Source: Planctomycetaceae bacterium (GTDB lineage Bacteria; Planctomycetota; Planctomycetia; Planctomycetales; Planctomycetaceae). From it: DNA of 64,000 nucleotides. Below the pieces are notes generated by a model. The model ran no database searches and was not told the origin of the DNA. It was given only the letters and a program-made list of their open reading frames with translations. The stretch is taken from positions 620,001 to 684,000 of the forward strand of contig JACKHO010000003.1 in assembly GCA_020638955.1 (NCBI GenBank), read 5' to 3'. The translations under genes were made by a program, and so were the position numbers. Numbering within the stretch: the stretch's first letter is position 1; every line of letters begins with the position of its first letter. Positions 53,969-63,876 of the stretch are shown here, in pieces.

Positions 53969-56900
53969 CTATTCCACGATGAGTTCGCCGTTCATGACCA
54001 TCCAATGGCCGGGGAATGTGCAAAGGTAGGGATAGCGTCCCGGTTCTTTGGGAGCGGTGAACCAAATGGTGAATTCACCGCCAGCCGGCACAATGTCGGT
54101 GTAGTTGAGGACCTCGGGCATGTCCGGCACGTATTGGTGCAGTACCGCTTCGGGGTCGGCAATGAGTCGGTTGGCTTCCTCGCCAACCTTCCGCAAGTTG
54201 CCGGGGGTGACCAGTGCCCAGTTGTGTGGCACAACATCGGGATTCTTTAGCGTCAGTGCTAGTGCTTCTCCCGGAGCCGCCGTGAAAGAACGGGTGGCGT
54301 ACGTCAAATTACTGCCGGTTTCGATCGTCACTTTGCGGGCACGATGGTTTCGCTTGAGCCAGGGGTTCGGAATCGAACGCAGCGCCAATGCAATGTCCGT
54401 TTCAATTGGATGAGCCGCGATAGTTTTCTGGCGAGCGACGTAGCCAGGAAACTGTGAGAACGGTTCGTCCAACGCGTGGACTGTCAGGAAGAGTTCCTGT
54501 TGGCCGTGCGTTTTCGATTCCAACAACAAATGCAATTGGTTTACCGGCTGCAGGTCGGGGATTTCAATGAACACGGCTCGTCCTCCATTAACGGAGTGCG
54601 TACCCCCAATGGGCAGCACATCATGGCCGGGCGTTCCGAAATGGCTCGGCGAAAGTTCCGGTGAACCGTACGCCGTGCTGTAACGGTAATTCCAACATTG
54701 AGCGAATGCTCGCAGTGGACTGCCATCACCTTCATTGACCAACGGCTGGGCAAACTCCAGCAAGACGCCGTTCTCATGGATGTGGTAGCCAAAAGGGATA
54801 AGGCTGGGGACATCCGACTGATAGCGCACGCGCTGGAAACATCCGTCATGTGGTGTGTAGCTGCCCCAGCCTGCCATGCCGCTGACGTACAAATGCCCAT
54901 CACGATGATTGAACCGTCCGCGATGCGCCCCTGAAAGAAACTCGGTTTGCAGTGGAACAAGTCCACCTTGCAGTTGCCCGCGAACTTCATCTTTCAGTAG
55001 TAGGAATGCTGCTCCCTGTCCGAATGACAAGTGGACCATGTTACCCATGAATGGTGCCCACGAATCACCGGTAATTTCTATCTGTCCGCCGGCTGAGTTA
55101 TCCATTCCGCGCGGGATGTATGTCAACGGGAGCGTTGGTGCGACTCCATTCTTCGGACCGGGATAGCCAAAGTATGGTGGTTGTGAGTTGTCTTGCTGTG
55201 AGGTCGACATCGCACAAATCATGGAAGCGGGAGTCCAGTCTCCTTCCGAGCAGGGAATCGTCAGCAGGCCATCTGAGGTGAGTCCGAGTCCGTCGGGATT
55301 ACGGAATCCCGTTGCCAGTACTTCAGCTTCAGATCCATCAGCCGAAATCCGCACAAGGCCCTGATTACCCGAGGCGGTATAGAACCTTCCCTCTGAGTCG
55401 GCTTCCAGTCCGCAAATAAAATCATGACCGGCGGGTGAGGTTTCAAACGCACTGCTGAAGCATTCATAGAAGTCGGCCTCACCATCGTTGTTGAGATCGT
55501 GCAGACGCGTGAGCTGGTCGCGACATTGCACGAAGACGCCCGCCGGATCGGTCGAAGGCTGGCGTGGTGCTGACATCACGAGTCCCAACGCATGGTTCAG
55601 GCCGCTGGCAAAGCGTGTCCAGGTGACCTGCTTCAGTTCGTCATCGAGACCGGTGACCCTCCAGACATCACCATGCATGGTGCAGACGAGTGCAGAACCG
55701 TCGTACAGAAAATCATGTCCGCCGCAGAAAATGAGGGCGTTCCAGGGATTCTCAAACGGCAGCGGAATGGTGTCGACGGCAAACGGCTTCTGCTGTCCAA
55801 CGTTCCCCGCCGTGGTCCAGCTCCAGTCCCAAACTTTCGGTCCACCCTTTGTCCAATTGCGGTAGGGATGTTCTTCGGCGGGGGCGAAAATTCTTTCGAA
55901 TTCACCGGCGTCGTTCACCCACGGAGCGTCGAGGTAATCGACCTCACCAATGCGGTAGGCAAAGAGAATTCGATCACCATGTCGGTAGAACCCTCGGTAC
56001 TTGAATGCCGATACAGGCTTCCCGACCGGCGGAATTGCTGGTCCCCCCTGCGGTGCGGCGACAACGGCACCATTCAGAATGAGCCCGTGCATGAATCCGT
56101 GGCGGACATCGGAGAATGTCACGTACTTGTTCGAATCAGCCGGTTTCCAGACCACGGGATACGACAACGTTTCAGGATCAAAACAGGCTGCCAGTTCGCC
56201 GTTCTTTCCGAGACGCACGCAAACTCCGCGTTTCACAGTCTTCCCGTCGCCATGAAAAATCCCGGCCTGGAATGATCCCAGGACCGTGTCATTCCAGCGA
56301 CCATCAGCCCAGGTTGGCTCTGATTGATTTCCCCAGTGTCCTTGCGTGCCACCATCGAGTCCCGGAAATGCGGGCAGCATTGGTGGCGTGGGGTTGAGGT
56401 CGCGGAAGTGGATTGCTTCCTTACGATAGAAATCATAAATCCGGTCGCGATTTACATGCTCACCAGCACTCGGCCAATGATCTGCCAACAAAGGTGCCTT
56501 CTCGTAGGCGAACTCGGCAGGCGTATGAACCTGCGAACGGCGGGCAATGGCGTCGACTTCACTCAGAAATTTTTCGTCCGCAGTCCTCAAGGAGATAAGC
56601 AACTGAACCAAATCGCGTTGCTGCTCGGTGGTCATAGCGGCGACGAGACCCTCGGGCATGAGCGTGCCGATTTCGCGGCGGGCTTCAATTTCTGATTTCT
56701 TCAGCGTCTGTGGCATAGGCGACGTCGCATCCCGGATGACAACTTCCTCGTCTGATTCCTTAACGACGTACCCCTGGAACTGTCGCCCTGATTCCATCAG
56801 GTAAACATGGGCCACATATTCCGGCTCGACTTTGTGCTTTGGCCACAGCAAAGACTCCACCAAATGCTGCTCCGTTCGCTTGGGTGCAACTGTGCTGAGG

Positions 56901-58483
56901 TTGGGCCCAACTGTGCCCCCTTCCTCCCCGATTTTATGACAACTCAAGCAGGCAAAACGCGCTGACGAAAACACGGTGGCTCCGCGCAAGGCGTCCCCCT
57001 GTGCTTGGGCAGATTTAAGCAACTCAGCTGCGATGGCAGGATCGTACGGTTGTGGTTTGGACGCCTGAGGCTCCGGTGCGGTCCACGCCAGAATAAGTTG
57101 GTTGTTCTTTGTGATGGTGACGTCGTCGATTTGTCCCTGAGAATAAATCCCGCCTTCAACGAGGCGCCCAATGGCAACCGGACCGAGTGGGAACGGTTTG
57201 TCGAGACGCTTGACCGCCTCGTCAGCCACCTGTTCACCGTCAACGAACAACCGAATACGGTCGGTTCGATATTCCATTTTCACGTCGTGCCATTTCCCGT
57301 CGGTAATGTCACGTTTCGAGCGGACATGATCGGGCTGGTGTCCAGGCACATAAACGGTGAAATGCCCCGAACCGGCCATTGAAAAGATTTCCCAGTGCGA
57401 GGCGAATTGCTTGGTCGCATGAGCCACCAGAATGTTATACGTGTCATGCTGCGTCAGCCGCACGCGACAACTGACATCGAGTGGGGCCTCGTTCGCTGCG
57501 AATTTGTTGCTGAGCACAACACCACCTCGAACCGAACGACGAGCCGCGTCTGTCGCTTCGACAGGTTTGTACGACCGGTATTTCGGTTTTGCGGTGGGCT
57601 TGGATCCGTCCAGTTGGGCGACGAGCCATGACAGTCCGTCAAGGTTGTCCTGCAGCCGGTGCTCAGCGTTTTCCTGGGTATGATTCAAAATGCCAATCGG
57701 ACCGGTGTAACCACTGTCCCGAATCATTTTCAGCAGCGACAAGTCAAGGCTGCCTTCGCCGAGCGGCAAAATCTTCTGACCGTGCGCGTCGCCTTCCGGT
57801 TCCATCCCGTTGAGATTCAGACAGTAAAGATGCGGCTTGATTTTCTGTAGCAGTTCGGGGAAGTGGTCGACATGGCCATGACCGTGGTGCTGGTTGTAGA
57901 CAATGCCCACGTTGGGAAGTTTCAGTTCCTCAATGATGGCAATTTGATTCTCCGGTTCACCGAACCAGCCGCCATGATTATACAGACCCACTGTGCAACC
58001 AATTTCGGCGGCGGCTTCCGCAATCGGACGAATTCGATTGGCCTCCCCGACAACGCGTGCCCGTTGTTCGTCGGGTGAGGCAACCGGATCGCCGCTGCCC
58101 GTGACCCAGAGTTGTGTTTTGACGTTGTGTTTCTTCAGCACATCCAGAATGTGCCGGGCTTCGTCATTGAGCGATCCCGGAAACCACCACGCGGTCAATT
58201 CAATCCCGTGGGCCTTCAGCGCTTCGACTTCCGCATCAAATGTCGGGATGTGCTGCGCCCGGTAGTCGTAAGCCAGCTTGCGAATGCCGAGACGATCCAG
58301 CATGGCGGAGCGTTCTTCAGGCGTGCGCTCCCGGTCATCAAACGGAACAATGCACCACGCGACGAGATTCGGTTTTTCAAAGACCTGCGGCGTTTCACAT
58401 AGTGCCGGTCGGGACAGCAGCAGCATCGCCATGACGGCAGCAAAACAGGTTGTCCAACCGTTGCGGGTACAAATGAAACTCAT
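53969..58483 (-). CDS. 1,504-residue fusion: TIM barrel, LamG-like, cytochrome c, beta-propeller, cupredoxin
   Basis: From ATG 58483, with a signal peptide (TTCFAAVMAMLLLSRPALC). Order: sugar-isomerase/AP-endonuclease-like TIM barrel (~40-292; GCTVGLYNHGGWFGEPENQI, VGIVYNQHHGHGHVDHF); concanavalin-like sandwich (~325-460); haem c domain with Cys512-x-x-Cys515-His516 and the planctomycete-type haem-binding tail (~495-640); a large beta-propeller (~690-1340) resembling sorbosone-type dehydrogenase folds; and an azurin-like cupredoxin (~1375-1504) with His1420, Cys1488, His1493 and Met1497 (CTFPGHWMVMNG). It is exported. Electron transfer between haem and copper is suggested by the layout; substrate unknown. 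A GTG at 58501 is the other start. Confidence 0.93.
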   Translation of the reverse strand: MSFICTRNGWTTCFAAVMAMLLLSRPALCETPQVFEKPNLVAWCIVPFDDRERTPEERSAMLDRLGIRKLAYDYRAQHIPTFDAEVEALKAHGIELTAWWFPGSLNDEARHILDVLKKHNVKTQLWVTGSGDPVASPDEQRARVVGEANRIRPIAEAAAEIGCTVGLYNHGGWFGEPENQIAIIEELKLPNVGIVYNQHHGHGHVDHFPELLQKIKPHLYCLNLNGMEPEGDAHGQKILPLGEGSLDLSLLKMIRDSGYTGPIGILNHTQENAEHRLQDNLDGLSWLVAQLDGSKPTAKPKYRSYKPVEATDAARRSVRGGVVLSNKFAANEAPLDVSCRVRLTQHDTYNILVAHATKQFASHWEIFSMAGSGHFTVYVPGHQPDHVRSKRDITDGKWHDVKMEYRTDRIRLFVDGEQVADEAVKRLDKPFPLGPVAIGRLVEGGIYSQGQIDDVTITKNNQLILAWTAPEPQASKPQPYDPAIAAELLKSAQAQGDALRGATVFSSARFACLSCHKIGEEGGTVGPNLSTVAPKRTEQHLVESLLWPKHKVEPEYVAHVYLMESGRQFQGYVVKESDEEVVIRDATSPMPQTLKKSEIEARREIGTLMPEGLVAAMTTEQQRDLVQLLISLRTADEKFLSEVDAIARRSQVHTPAEFAYEKAPLLADHWPSAGEHVNRDRIYDFYRKEAIHFRDLNPTPPMLPAFPGLDGGTQGHWGNQSEPTWADGRWNDTVLGSFQAGIFHGDGKTVKRGVCVRLGKNGELAACFDPETLSYPVVWKPADSNKYVTFSDVRHGFMHGLILNGAVVAAPQGGPAIPPVGKPVSAFKYRGFYRHGDRILFAYRIGEVDYLDAPWVNDAGEFERIFAPAEEHPYRNWTKGGPKVWDWSWTTAGNVGQQKPFAVDTIPLPFENPWNALIFCGGHDFLYDGSALVCTMHGDVWRVTGLDDELKQVTWTRFASGLNHALGLVMSAPRQPSTDPAGVFVQCRDQLTRLHDLNNDGEADFYECFSSAFETSPAGHDFICGLEADSEGRFYTASGNQGLVRISADGSEAEVLATGFRNPDGLGLTSDGLLTIPCSEGDWTPASMICAMSTSQQDNSQPPYFGYPGPKNGVAPTLPLTYIPRGMDNSAGGQIEITGDSWAPFMGNMVHLSFGQGAAFLLLKDEVRGQLQGGLVPLQTEFLSGAHRGRFNHRDGHLYVSGMAGWGSYTPHDGCFQRVRYQSDVPSLIPFGYHIHENGVLLEFAQPLVNEGDGSPLRAFAQCWNYRYSTAYGSPELSPSHFGTPGHDVLPIGGTHSVNGGRAVFIEIPDLQPVNQLHLLLESKTHGQQELFLTVHALDEPFSQFPGYVARQKTIAAHPIETDIALALRSIPNPWLKRNHRARKVTIETGSNLTYATRSFTAAPGEALALTLKNPDVVPHNWALVTPGNLRKVGEEANRLIADPEAVLHQYVPDMPEVLNYTDIVPAGGEFTIWFTAPKEPGRYPYLCTFPGHWMVMNGELIVE

Positions 58484-58540
58484 GAACTCTCGTCCTGTCA
58501 CTGAGGATGTGTGTCGCCAGAAATTGCTCTGAAAGTGGAA

Positions 58541-59593
58541 TTAGCCGACCTGTGAAATGTCGGCCCCCAGTCGCTCGGCCAGTTCGGTCAGTTGTCGCCA
58601 GGTTTCGTCGGGAATCGGCACGCCGGACTGTTCCCGCTCGGAGCGGCGGCGACGTTCGATTTCACCCGGCATGAGGATTTCGGAAAAGCCGGGGCGTTTC
58701 GGCGTGCTCTTCAATGATTCGACGTAGGTGTTCATCCAGCCGTTGTACTCAGCGAGGTCGGTAATTTGGTCCACCTGCATGAGGTGCAGCCAGACACCAT
58801 TGGCTCCACGCGGCAAATCGGTGCGGCAGACTCCGCTGCCCGAGAGCATCCCGCAGAAGACGTCGACCATGACGGACAGCCCGGTTCCTTTGTGCCCCAT
58901 GAGTGAACCACCCAGCGGGAGAATAGATCCGTACGGCTTGTTATAGTAATCACCGGGATTCGTCGAAGGGTTGCCGTGACCGTCAATAATGAGACCTTCG
59001 GGAATCGACTCCCCTTTCTGATGCGCGACGCGGAGTTTTCCTTCCGCCGTGGCACTCGTGGTCATGTCAAGAACGAACGCTCCGTTGGGCGATGGTGCGG
59101 CCATGCTGATGGGATTCGTGCCGAGTCGCCGTTCCATGCCACCAAACGGCGCCACGCCGCCCGGGCCCGGCGCGTTGACAGACATCATCGCAGCAAAGCC
59201 CGCATTGGCTGCTTCTTCGGTGTAGGCTCCCAGTCGACCGATATGGTTGCAGTTGCGGACGAACACTGTGGCCGTACCCAGCTGCTTTGCCTTTTCCATG
59301 CCCACGGCAAGTCCGCGCTTCGCGATGACCTGTCCGAAATTGAAGTTGCCGTCGAGCACGGAAATTGTTGGTGTGTCGACAACCGTGTCGATGGGACTCC
59401 CCGGTTTGACATGTCCCTGTTCCACAAACTCGACGTACTGCATGAGCCGCATGACGCCGTGGCTGTCGTGCCCCACCATGTTGGAGTCGGCGAGGTGGGT
59501 GGCCACTGCATCGCACTCAGATTCGGGTACCTTCGCGGCAGCCAGAATGCGGCGACCAAGTTCAGCAAGTTGAGATTCAGACAGCGTAGGCAT
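58541..59593 (-). CDS. Malate/L-lactate/ureidoglycolate dehydrogenase family (Ldh2) protein
   Basis: 350 residues. The Ldh2 family uses NAD(P)H and has its own fold. Signatures: DSNMVGHDSHGVMRLMQYVEFVEQG (active-site histidine region), VFVRNCNHIGRLGAYTEEAANAGF, NAPGPGGVAPFGGMERRLGTNPI, FVLDMTTSATAEGKLRVAHQKG and GGSLMGHKGTGLSVMVDVFCGMLSG. It oxidises or reduces 2-hydroxy/2-keto acids, perhaps sugar acids; substrate not decidable. It lies upstream of and in the same direction as the fusion gene, so it may be co-transcribed with it. ATG at 59593. Confidence 0.92.
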   Translation of the reverse strand: MPTLSESQLAELGRRILAAAKVPESECDAVATHLADSNMVGHDSHGVMRLMQYVEFVEQGHVKPGSPIDTVVDTPTISVLDGNFNFGQVIAKRGLAVGMEKAKQLGTATVFVRNCNHIGRLGAYTEEAANAGFAAMMSVNAPGPGGVAPFGGMERRLGTNPISMAAPSPNGAFVLDMTTSATAEGKLRVAHQKGESIPEGLIIDGHGNPSTNPGDYYNKPYGSILPLGGSLMGHKGTGLSVMVDVFCGMLSGSGVCRTDLPRGANGVWLHLMQVDQITDLAEYNGWMNTYVESLKSTPKRPGFSEILMPGEIERRRRSEREQSGVPIPDETWRQLTELAERLGADISQVG

Positions 59594-59796
59594 AAGAGTT
59601 GTACAGGTCAGTCATAAGAAGGAGCGAGCGTTCCCCAATTGCGTGAACGCTTCGAATGCAAACAGGGTATCAGGGGGAGATTCTGAACACAAAACAGTGC
59701 CAAGAAGATCAGATGCGACTCCGTTGCTTTGACTGTTGGAAAACAATAGCGCGATTAGGCTACCCTGCCAGAATGTCATCTCTGGAAACGTCAAAT

Positions 59797-61356
59797 ATGT
59801 ATCGAATCTCTTCGAAGTGGTTGTACGCGTTTTGCGTAGTCTGGGTCTTCGGACTGATTGGCGCCGCACATGCCGAAGCGCCCCCGAACATCATTGTCGT
59901 TTACACCGACGACATGGGTTTTGGTGACGTGAGTTGCCTGAATCCTGAAGCGAAGTTTCGGACGCCGAATATTGATCGACTGGCGGCGGAGGGAATTGCG
60001 CTTACGAATGCGCATTGTGCGGACACCGTTTGTACTCCTTCTCGGTACGGATTGTTGACCGGTCGGTACTGCTGGCGGACAGACCGGAAGACAGGCGTGA
60101 TGGGGGCTGAAGGGAAGTGCCTCATCACAAATGAACGGATGACACTGGCGTCGCTGCTGCAACAGCAGGGGTATCAGACGGCCATGGTTGGCAAGTGGCA
60201 TTTGGGAATGGACTTTCCCGGAGATCCGGGCAGTCGCGACTGGTCGCAGCCGGTGCAGGATATGCCGCTCGACAAAGGGTTCGAGTATTTCTTCGGCGTG
60301 CCTGCTTCATTGAACTACGGCGTACTGGCCTGGTTTGAAGGTCGACATGCGAAGGTTCCACCCACGTTGTATACGGCCAAGAAACCAAACGAACGTTACG
60401 TCGATTACCGCATTAAGCCCCCTTATGAAGCGACTCCGGAAGAGACGAAACAGGTCCTCGGAAAGGTCGGCATGGAAGTCGCCCCAGATTTTGTCGACAA
60501 CGAATGCCTCACCCGCTTTACCGACAAAGCGATCAGCTGGATGCAGCAGGCCACGAACTCAGACGAAGCCAAACCGTTCTTTCTGTACCTGCCTTACACA
60601 TCGCCCCACTATCCCGTTTGTCCGCGACCGGAGTTCTGGGGGCAGGGGGAGTGCGGCGGCTATGGGGAATTCGTCGTTGAGACGGACTATCACGTCGGCA
60701 GGATTCTGAAGTTTCTCGACGAAGCCAATCTCGCGGAGAACACACTCATTGTGTTTACCAGTGACAACGGCCCTGAGAATTCCTGGAAGCAACGAATTGA
60801 AGAGTTCAACCATTACAGCAGCGGCCCGTATCGCGGCGGTAAGCGAGACATTTATGAAGGGGGGCACCGGGTACCGTTTCTGGTCCGGTGGCCCGCTCGC
60901 ATTCCGGCACCCGGTCGTCGGCACGATAACTTGATCGGACAGGTCGATTTACTGGCCACGTTCGCAGATGTGACTTCAGCCATACTGCCAGACGACGTTG
61001 GAGAGGACAGCCAGAGCTTTGCTGGACTACTGTTCGACGAGAAATTCCAACACGAACGGTTGCCGACAGTCTCCCATGGCGCGAACGGTCGGTTTGCCAT
61101 TACCAGTGGGACTTGGAAACTTGTCATGCCGCAGCGCAAGCTCCCGTACGAACTTTACGATTTGGAAAATGATCCCGCTGAGACACAAAACCTCGCTGCC
61201 TCAGAGCCGCAGCGTGTGAAAGAGTTAGAGAATCAACTGACCCGAATTGTTTGTCGCGGTCGTACAACTCAGGGCTCTGTTCAACAAAACGACACGGGAT
61301 ATTGGTCCGACCTTTCTTGGCTGACGCCAGAATCTTACGCAGCGGCGGCCAAGTAA
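59797..61356 (+). CDS. Secreted sulfatase (second)
   Basis: 519 residues from ATG 59797 (GGAAA 9 bases upstream; ATG 59773 possible). Signal peptide (WLYAFCVVWVFGLIGAAHA) then PNIIVVYTDDMGFGDVSCLN with the metal-binding Asp pair, Cys79 in DTVCTPSRYGLLTGR as the formylglycine residue, MVGKWHLGMDF, VFTSDNGPENSW, KRDIYEGGHRVPFLVRWP and LYDLENDPAETQNLAASE. The same family as the sulfatase at 30999-32543 but clearly divergent. It likely works on sulfated polysaccharide outside the cytoplasm. Divergent from the dehydrogenase gene. Confidence 0.94.
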   Translation: MYRISSKWLYAFCVVWVFGLIGAAHAEAPPNIIVVYTDDMGFGDVSCLNPEAKFRTPNIDRLAAEGIALTNAHCADTVCTPSRYGLLTGRYCWRTDRKTGVMGAEGKCLITNERMTLASLLQQQGYQTAMVGKWHLGMDFPGDPGSRDWSQPVQDMPLDKGFEYFFGVPASLNYGVLAWFEGRHAKVPPTLYTAKKPNERYVDYRIKPPYEATPEETKQVLGKVGMEVAPDFVDNECLTRFTDKAISWMQQATNSDEAKPFFLYLPYTSPHYPVCPRPEFWGQGECGGYGEFVVETDYHVGRILKFLDEANLAENTLIVFTSDNGPENSWKQRIEEFNHYSSGPYRGGKRDIYEGGHRVPFLVRWPARIPAPGRRHDNLIGQVDLLATFADVTSAILPDDVGEDSQSFAGLLFDEKFQHERLPTVSHGANGRFAITSGTWKLVMPQRKLPYELYDLENDPAETQNLAASEPQRVKELENQLTRIVCRGRTTQGSVQQNDTGYWSDLSWLTPESYAAAAK

Positions 61357-61471
61357 TTCGCCATGCGCCACTGATCACGCGAACAGGTAACTCATCTTGA
61401 CCGTGTAATTCGGTTGGAGATAGCCTTCCGCCCTTGTCATGGATGAATAGGCGCGGCGGTGAGTGGACAGG

Positions 61472-62851
61472 ATGTCCCACAATTCGAATACAGAACAATC
61501 AGGCCGGTTACGTCAGCTTGCGAGCCGCATGCTGGTGCTGTGCAGTGGCACATCATTGGCACACCTGCTGATGTTCGCGTTCAGCCCGCTGCTGACGCGA
61601 TTGTTTTCGCCAGCCAGTTTCGCCGTTCTGGGATTTCATCAAGCGACCCTTGCCGTGCTGGCGATGGTACTCACACTGCAGTACGAAGTTGCCATTCCAA
61701 TTCCCGAAGAGGAAAAGCAGGCCAACGTGCTACTCAAGCTTTCGGTGCGTGTGGCGGTCATATTGACCGTCCTCACCACAGCACTTGCAGTAATCTGGGG
61801 GCTGTTGCCGATTTCCGCCCAATGGTGGATGCCGCTTTCGGCATTGGCAATTATTCCCATCTGTTCACTCGGCGAAGCTGTCGCGCGAAGCTATCGACTA
61901 AGTTGCATTCGTCAGGCACAGTTCAGTCGATTGAGTCTGGCTCGTGTCTTGCAGGCCGTTGCTACGGTTGCATGTCACATCGTGACCGGAGTGTTCGGAT
62001 GGTTGACACTTGGACTGCCACTGGGTGATGGCCTGGGGCGCTGGACTGCGGCGGGTTACTTCGTCTGGCTCAGTCGTTCGAGCGGAGCTGGCAAGGAGCC
62101 GCAGCCTGCACAGACGATTTCGTTGGCGGACTACCGTGCCGCCATGCAGCGGTACATGCAGTTCCCGACGTTTGTCATGCCGGGGGTGATTATCGCCTCG
62201 CTTGTGAACGTGCTGCCAGCACTTGTGCTCCCTTCGCTGTATGGCGAAGAATTCGCTGGGCAATTTGCGTTAGCAAACCGGTCGGTGCTCATGCCACTCA
62301 TGGTGATTTCGCAAGCTGTCACGCAAATCTACGTCTCAGATGCTTCGAAGTATTTGCGAAACCAGGACCCCTCGCTGCGAACGCTCATTCGCACTACCGC
62401 CGTTCAGATGGGTCTTCTCGGACTGGTACTCAGCATTGGAGCAGCGCTAACTGGACCACTGCTGTTTCCGCTGGTCTTTGGTGCAAAGTGGTCCGTCGCT
62501 GGACATATTGTGCCGCTGCTGGCACTCAGTGCCTTCGCACAGTTTGTGGGTGGCCCGGTGAATCAGGTGCTGGTTCTTTTAGGGAAGGAGTCCCGGAAAC
62601 TGCTGCTCAACACCATTGGTCTCGTCAGTGTCATTGCAGTGCTCTTCGTGAGTCACTGGCTGGGATGGGGGCCGATCACTGCAACGACCGCTTATGCCAT
62701 AACCATTCTGGGCGTGCAAACACTTTACCTCTGGCAGTCGATTGCCGTTGTGGAGGAACAGGCAACAGCCTGGGAACGCGATCGAGCCGAGGCCATTCCA
62801 TTTCCGCCTGCGAGTACGCAGGCCATTCCACCACAACGTCGCGTCGCGTGA
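61472..62851 (+). CDS. Wzx-type polysaccharide flippase (MATE/MVF-like)
   Basis: About 459 residues from ATG 61472; GTG 61463 is an alternative. Twelve or more hydrophobic helices, opening SRMLVLCSGTSLAHLLMFAFSPLLTRLFSPASFAVLG, the typical first-helix pair of Wzx flippases (lipid-linked oligosaccharide exporters). The C-terminus is soluble with Pro- and Ala-rich tail (ASTQAIPPQRRVA). The partner glycosyltransferases and Wzy polymerase are not in view. Membrane protein. Confidence 0.85.
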   Translation: MSHNSNTEQSGRLRQLASRMLVLCSGTSLAHLLMFAFSPLLTRLFSPASFAVLGFHQATLAVLAMVLTLQYEVAIPIPEEEKQANVLLKLSVRVAVILTVLTTALAVIWGLLPISAQWWMPLSALAIIPICSLGEAVARSYRLSCIRQAQFSRLSLARVLQAVATVACHIVTGVFGWLTLGLPLGDGLGRWTAAGYFVWLSRSSGAGKEPQPAQTISLADYRAAMQRYMQFPTFVMPGVIIASLVNVLPALVLPSLYGEEFAGQFALANRSVLMPLMVISQAVTQIYVSDASKYLRNQDPSLRTLIRTTAVQMGLLGLVLSIGAALTGPLLFPLVFGAKWSVAGHIVPLLALSAFAQFVGGPVNQVLVLLGKESRKLLLNTIGLVSVIAVLFVSHWLGWGPITATTAYAITILGVQTLYLWQSIAVVEEQATAWERDRAEAIPFPPASTQAIPPQRRVA

Positions 62852-62886
62852 CGACTCCGCGTCACTTGCGATGGCACTGGTCTGGT

Positions 62887-63876
62887 TCAACCTTCTTCTT
62901 CGAGAACAAACATCGTGCCGGGGCTGGCGAGGAGGCACCAGCGCGAGCGAATGGTGGGTGACATTTTCAGGTCTTCCCACTTGTGCCAGCGCCGCTCAAA
63001 TTCCTCTCGTTCCAACACTTCAAAGATTCTCGAGCGTCCAGAGAACGACAGAAAATCACCTCCCCACGGCTCAGCAATGAGTATGTACTCTTTGCCGTTG
63101 GCTTTTTCCTTGAACAATCCCAGCACAATGCCGCTGTGGGGATAGTACAGATGAATGTCATCATCCCCCTGTAGAAATTGTTCTCGATGCAAACTGAATC
63201 CGGCTCCGCCCAATGCCATGGTCACCCAGCAGACGACTTTATCGATGGGGTGCGTGACAAAAAGAACAAGTCGGCCAAGAACGCGTCCCACCCAGGGAAT
63301 GGGCGAGAGCATGTAGGAGACCATGACGGGACGCTGGTTTTCTTCCAACTTTGCATGCAGAGCGGGCCATTTTTGCTCAACCTGGGTTTGCAGCGTGAAT
63401 CCACCTCGGTGTTCGCTTTCCAATGAATTGAAGTAGCGGGCGAATAATTGCCAGTTGACGTAGCCCGTGCCCTGAACGCCGAGTTGTTCCCGCCACTTGT
63501 CCGGTGCTGCGTCATCGCCCGGTGGCAACGGCTGTATTGACTCACTCCAACGTGAACGGCACCAGCAAATCAGAGACTCCAAAACCCGGTCAATGCACGA
63601 CCGACGATTCGGCTGATGTTTCATGAAGTGTTTGGGATCGGCCTGCCGCTGAGGAATGAGTTGTCGCCACTCCGCCACTCCCGCAACTTCTTCAAAGTCT
63701 TCCTCCGGCAGCAATTCTCCATTGCGCGTGCAATGGTTTGTCGCGTAGGGCGTCGATGTCGTTCCCAAGTTGGTCACGACAAAATCAACCAGCCAGTAAT
63801 GGATGGGAAGCAGGTATCGAATCATCGGAGTTTCCGTCCCGTCACATGCAACAGGACTCGAATTCTTGATGGCCAT
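62887..63876 (-). CDS. Hypothetical protein, 329 residues
   Basis: ATG at 63876; M18 (63825) is possible. A mixed soluble protein with one hydrophobic stretch (RVLGRLVLFVTHPIDKVVCWVTMALGGAGF), a central LGVQGTGYVNWQLFARYFNSLESEHRGGF, and C-terminal GIVLGLFKEKANGKEYILIAEPWGGDFLSFSGR. Tryptophan-rich. No family recognised. It converges on the flippase gene. Probably real because of its length and composition. Confidence 0.75.
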   Translation of the reverse strand: MAIKNSSPVACDGTETPMIRYLLPIHYWLVDFVVTNLGTTSTPYATNHCTRNGELLPEEDFEEVAGVAEWRQLIPQRQADPKHFMKHQPNRRSCIDRVLESLICWCRSRWSESIQPLPPGDDAAPDKWREQLGVQGTGYVNWQLFARYFNSLESEHRGGFTLQTQVEQKWPALHAKLEENQRPVMVSYMLSPIPWVGRVLGRLVLFVTHPIDKVVCWVTMALGGAGFSLHREQFLQGDDDIHLYYPHSGIVLGLFKEKANGKEYILIAEPWGGDFLSFSGRSRIFEVLEREEFERRWHKWEDLKMSPTIRSRWCLLASPGTMFVLEEEG

